From Schizochytrium sp. TIO01 (Eukaryota > Sar > Bigyra > Thraustochytrida > Thraustochytriidae), in contig SMSO01000032.1 of assembly GCA_004764695.1 (NCBI GenBank), positions 7,150,668-7,214,667 on the forward strand: a stretch of DNA of 64,000 nt, read 5' to 3'. Both the position numbers and the translations under genes were made by a program. Shown here piece after piece: positions 63,882 to 64,000 of this stretch. The notes below the pieces were generated by a model that worked only from the letters and a program-made list of their open reading frames with translations, searched no databases and was not told where the DNA came from. Within the stretch, counting starts at the first letter, position 1, and the number at the start of each line of letters is the position of its first letter.

Positions 63882-64000
63882 GTAAGTTTACTCGTTTCTA
63901 CCTTATCTTGGTTGGCCCTAGTGTGATTTCACCCTTTGGGCTCCTGCAGACTTCACTCTTCTGATGACTAACCAGTGACCTTTAAACACAACCTCACGCC
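63882..64000 (+). other. Intron of the thiolase gene, running past the window end
   Basis: It starts with the strong donor GTAAGT. A read-through would add 14 unrelated residues and a stop. The candidate acceptor at CTCCTGCAG (about 63942-63950) would give TSLF and a stop rather than the expected TG-containing thiolase sequence, so the true acceptor is probably beyond 64000. Confidence 0.8.

Noticed and set aside
63942-63950. CTCCTGCAG as the acceptor of the thiolase intron
   Set aside because: Splicing here gives four residues and a stop instead of the expected TG-containing thiolase motif, so the real acceptor is probably outside the window.

Overview
The window is nuclear DNA from a microbial eukaryote. 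It carries long, mostly intronless genes on both strands, separated by AT-rich gaps full of short tandem repeats. Its genes include TTK/MPS1 kinase, Pumilio, a eukaryotic type II pantothenate kinase, the trifunctional-enzyme beta subunit, a CPT2-like enzyme and a SPATA17-like ciliary protein. No bacterial operon signal is seen. Compact intron-poor genes plus a flagellar gene suggest a zoosporic protist, and a thraustochytrid/labyrinthulomycete-like stramenopile is my best guess. That guess is inference; no rRNA gene or other marker is present to prove it.

Layout. 0-13 kb: three paralogous multi-pass membrane proteins of a family I do not recognise (2788-4707 +, 5464-7374 -, 11142-13172 +). 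13.7-30 kb: a housekeeping block with a CPT2-like carnitine acyltransferase (-), TTK/MPS1 kinase (-), a small helical protein (-), a pantothenate kinase with a membrane hairpin inside its catalytic domain (+), and a Pumilio RNA-binding protein (-). 30-34.5 kb: gene-free, repeat-rich DNA. 34,560-39,048: a complete piggyBac-like DNA transposon with 9-bp terminal inverted repeats and a 4-bp ATAA target duplication. Its 1171-residue transposase carries an apparent YqaJ/lambda-exonuclease-type PD-(D/E)XK nuclease and a SAP-like motif between the second and third catalytic aspartates. 39-45 kb: mostly empty, with one tentative small split gene. 45.1-60.2 kb: a secreted or membrane-anchored sulfatase (-), an IQ/coiled-coil/WW protein (-), tRNA dimethylallyltransferase (+), a SPATA17-like IQ protein (-) and a WD40 protein (-). 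62.7 kb to the end: exon 1 of the mitochondrial 3-ketoacyl-CoA thiolase (HADHB), cut by an intron that runs off the window.

How the genes relate. CPT2-like acyltransferase, HADHB and pantothenate kinase (CoA supply) all serve mitochondrial fatty-acid oxidation, but they lie far apart and nothing suggests co-regulation. SPATA17-like and the two neighbouring scaffold-type proteins would fit a flagellum. The strongest candidate for an undescribed system is the transposon with the nuclease-containing transposase. Next are the three-member membrane-protein family and the membrane-hairpin pantothenate kinase.

Limits: everything was read by eye. Spliced genes with short exons inside the gaps may have been missed, and no tRNA or rRNA gene was recognised.
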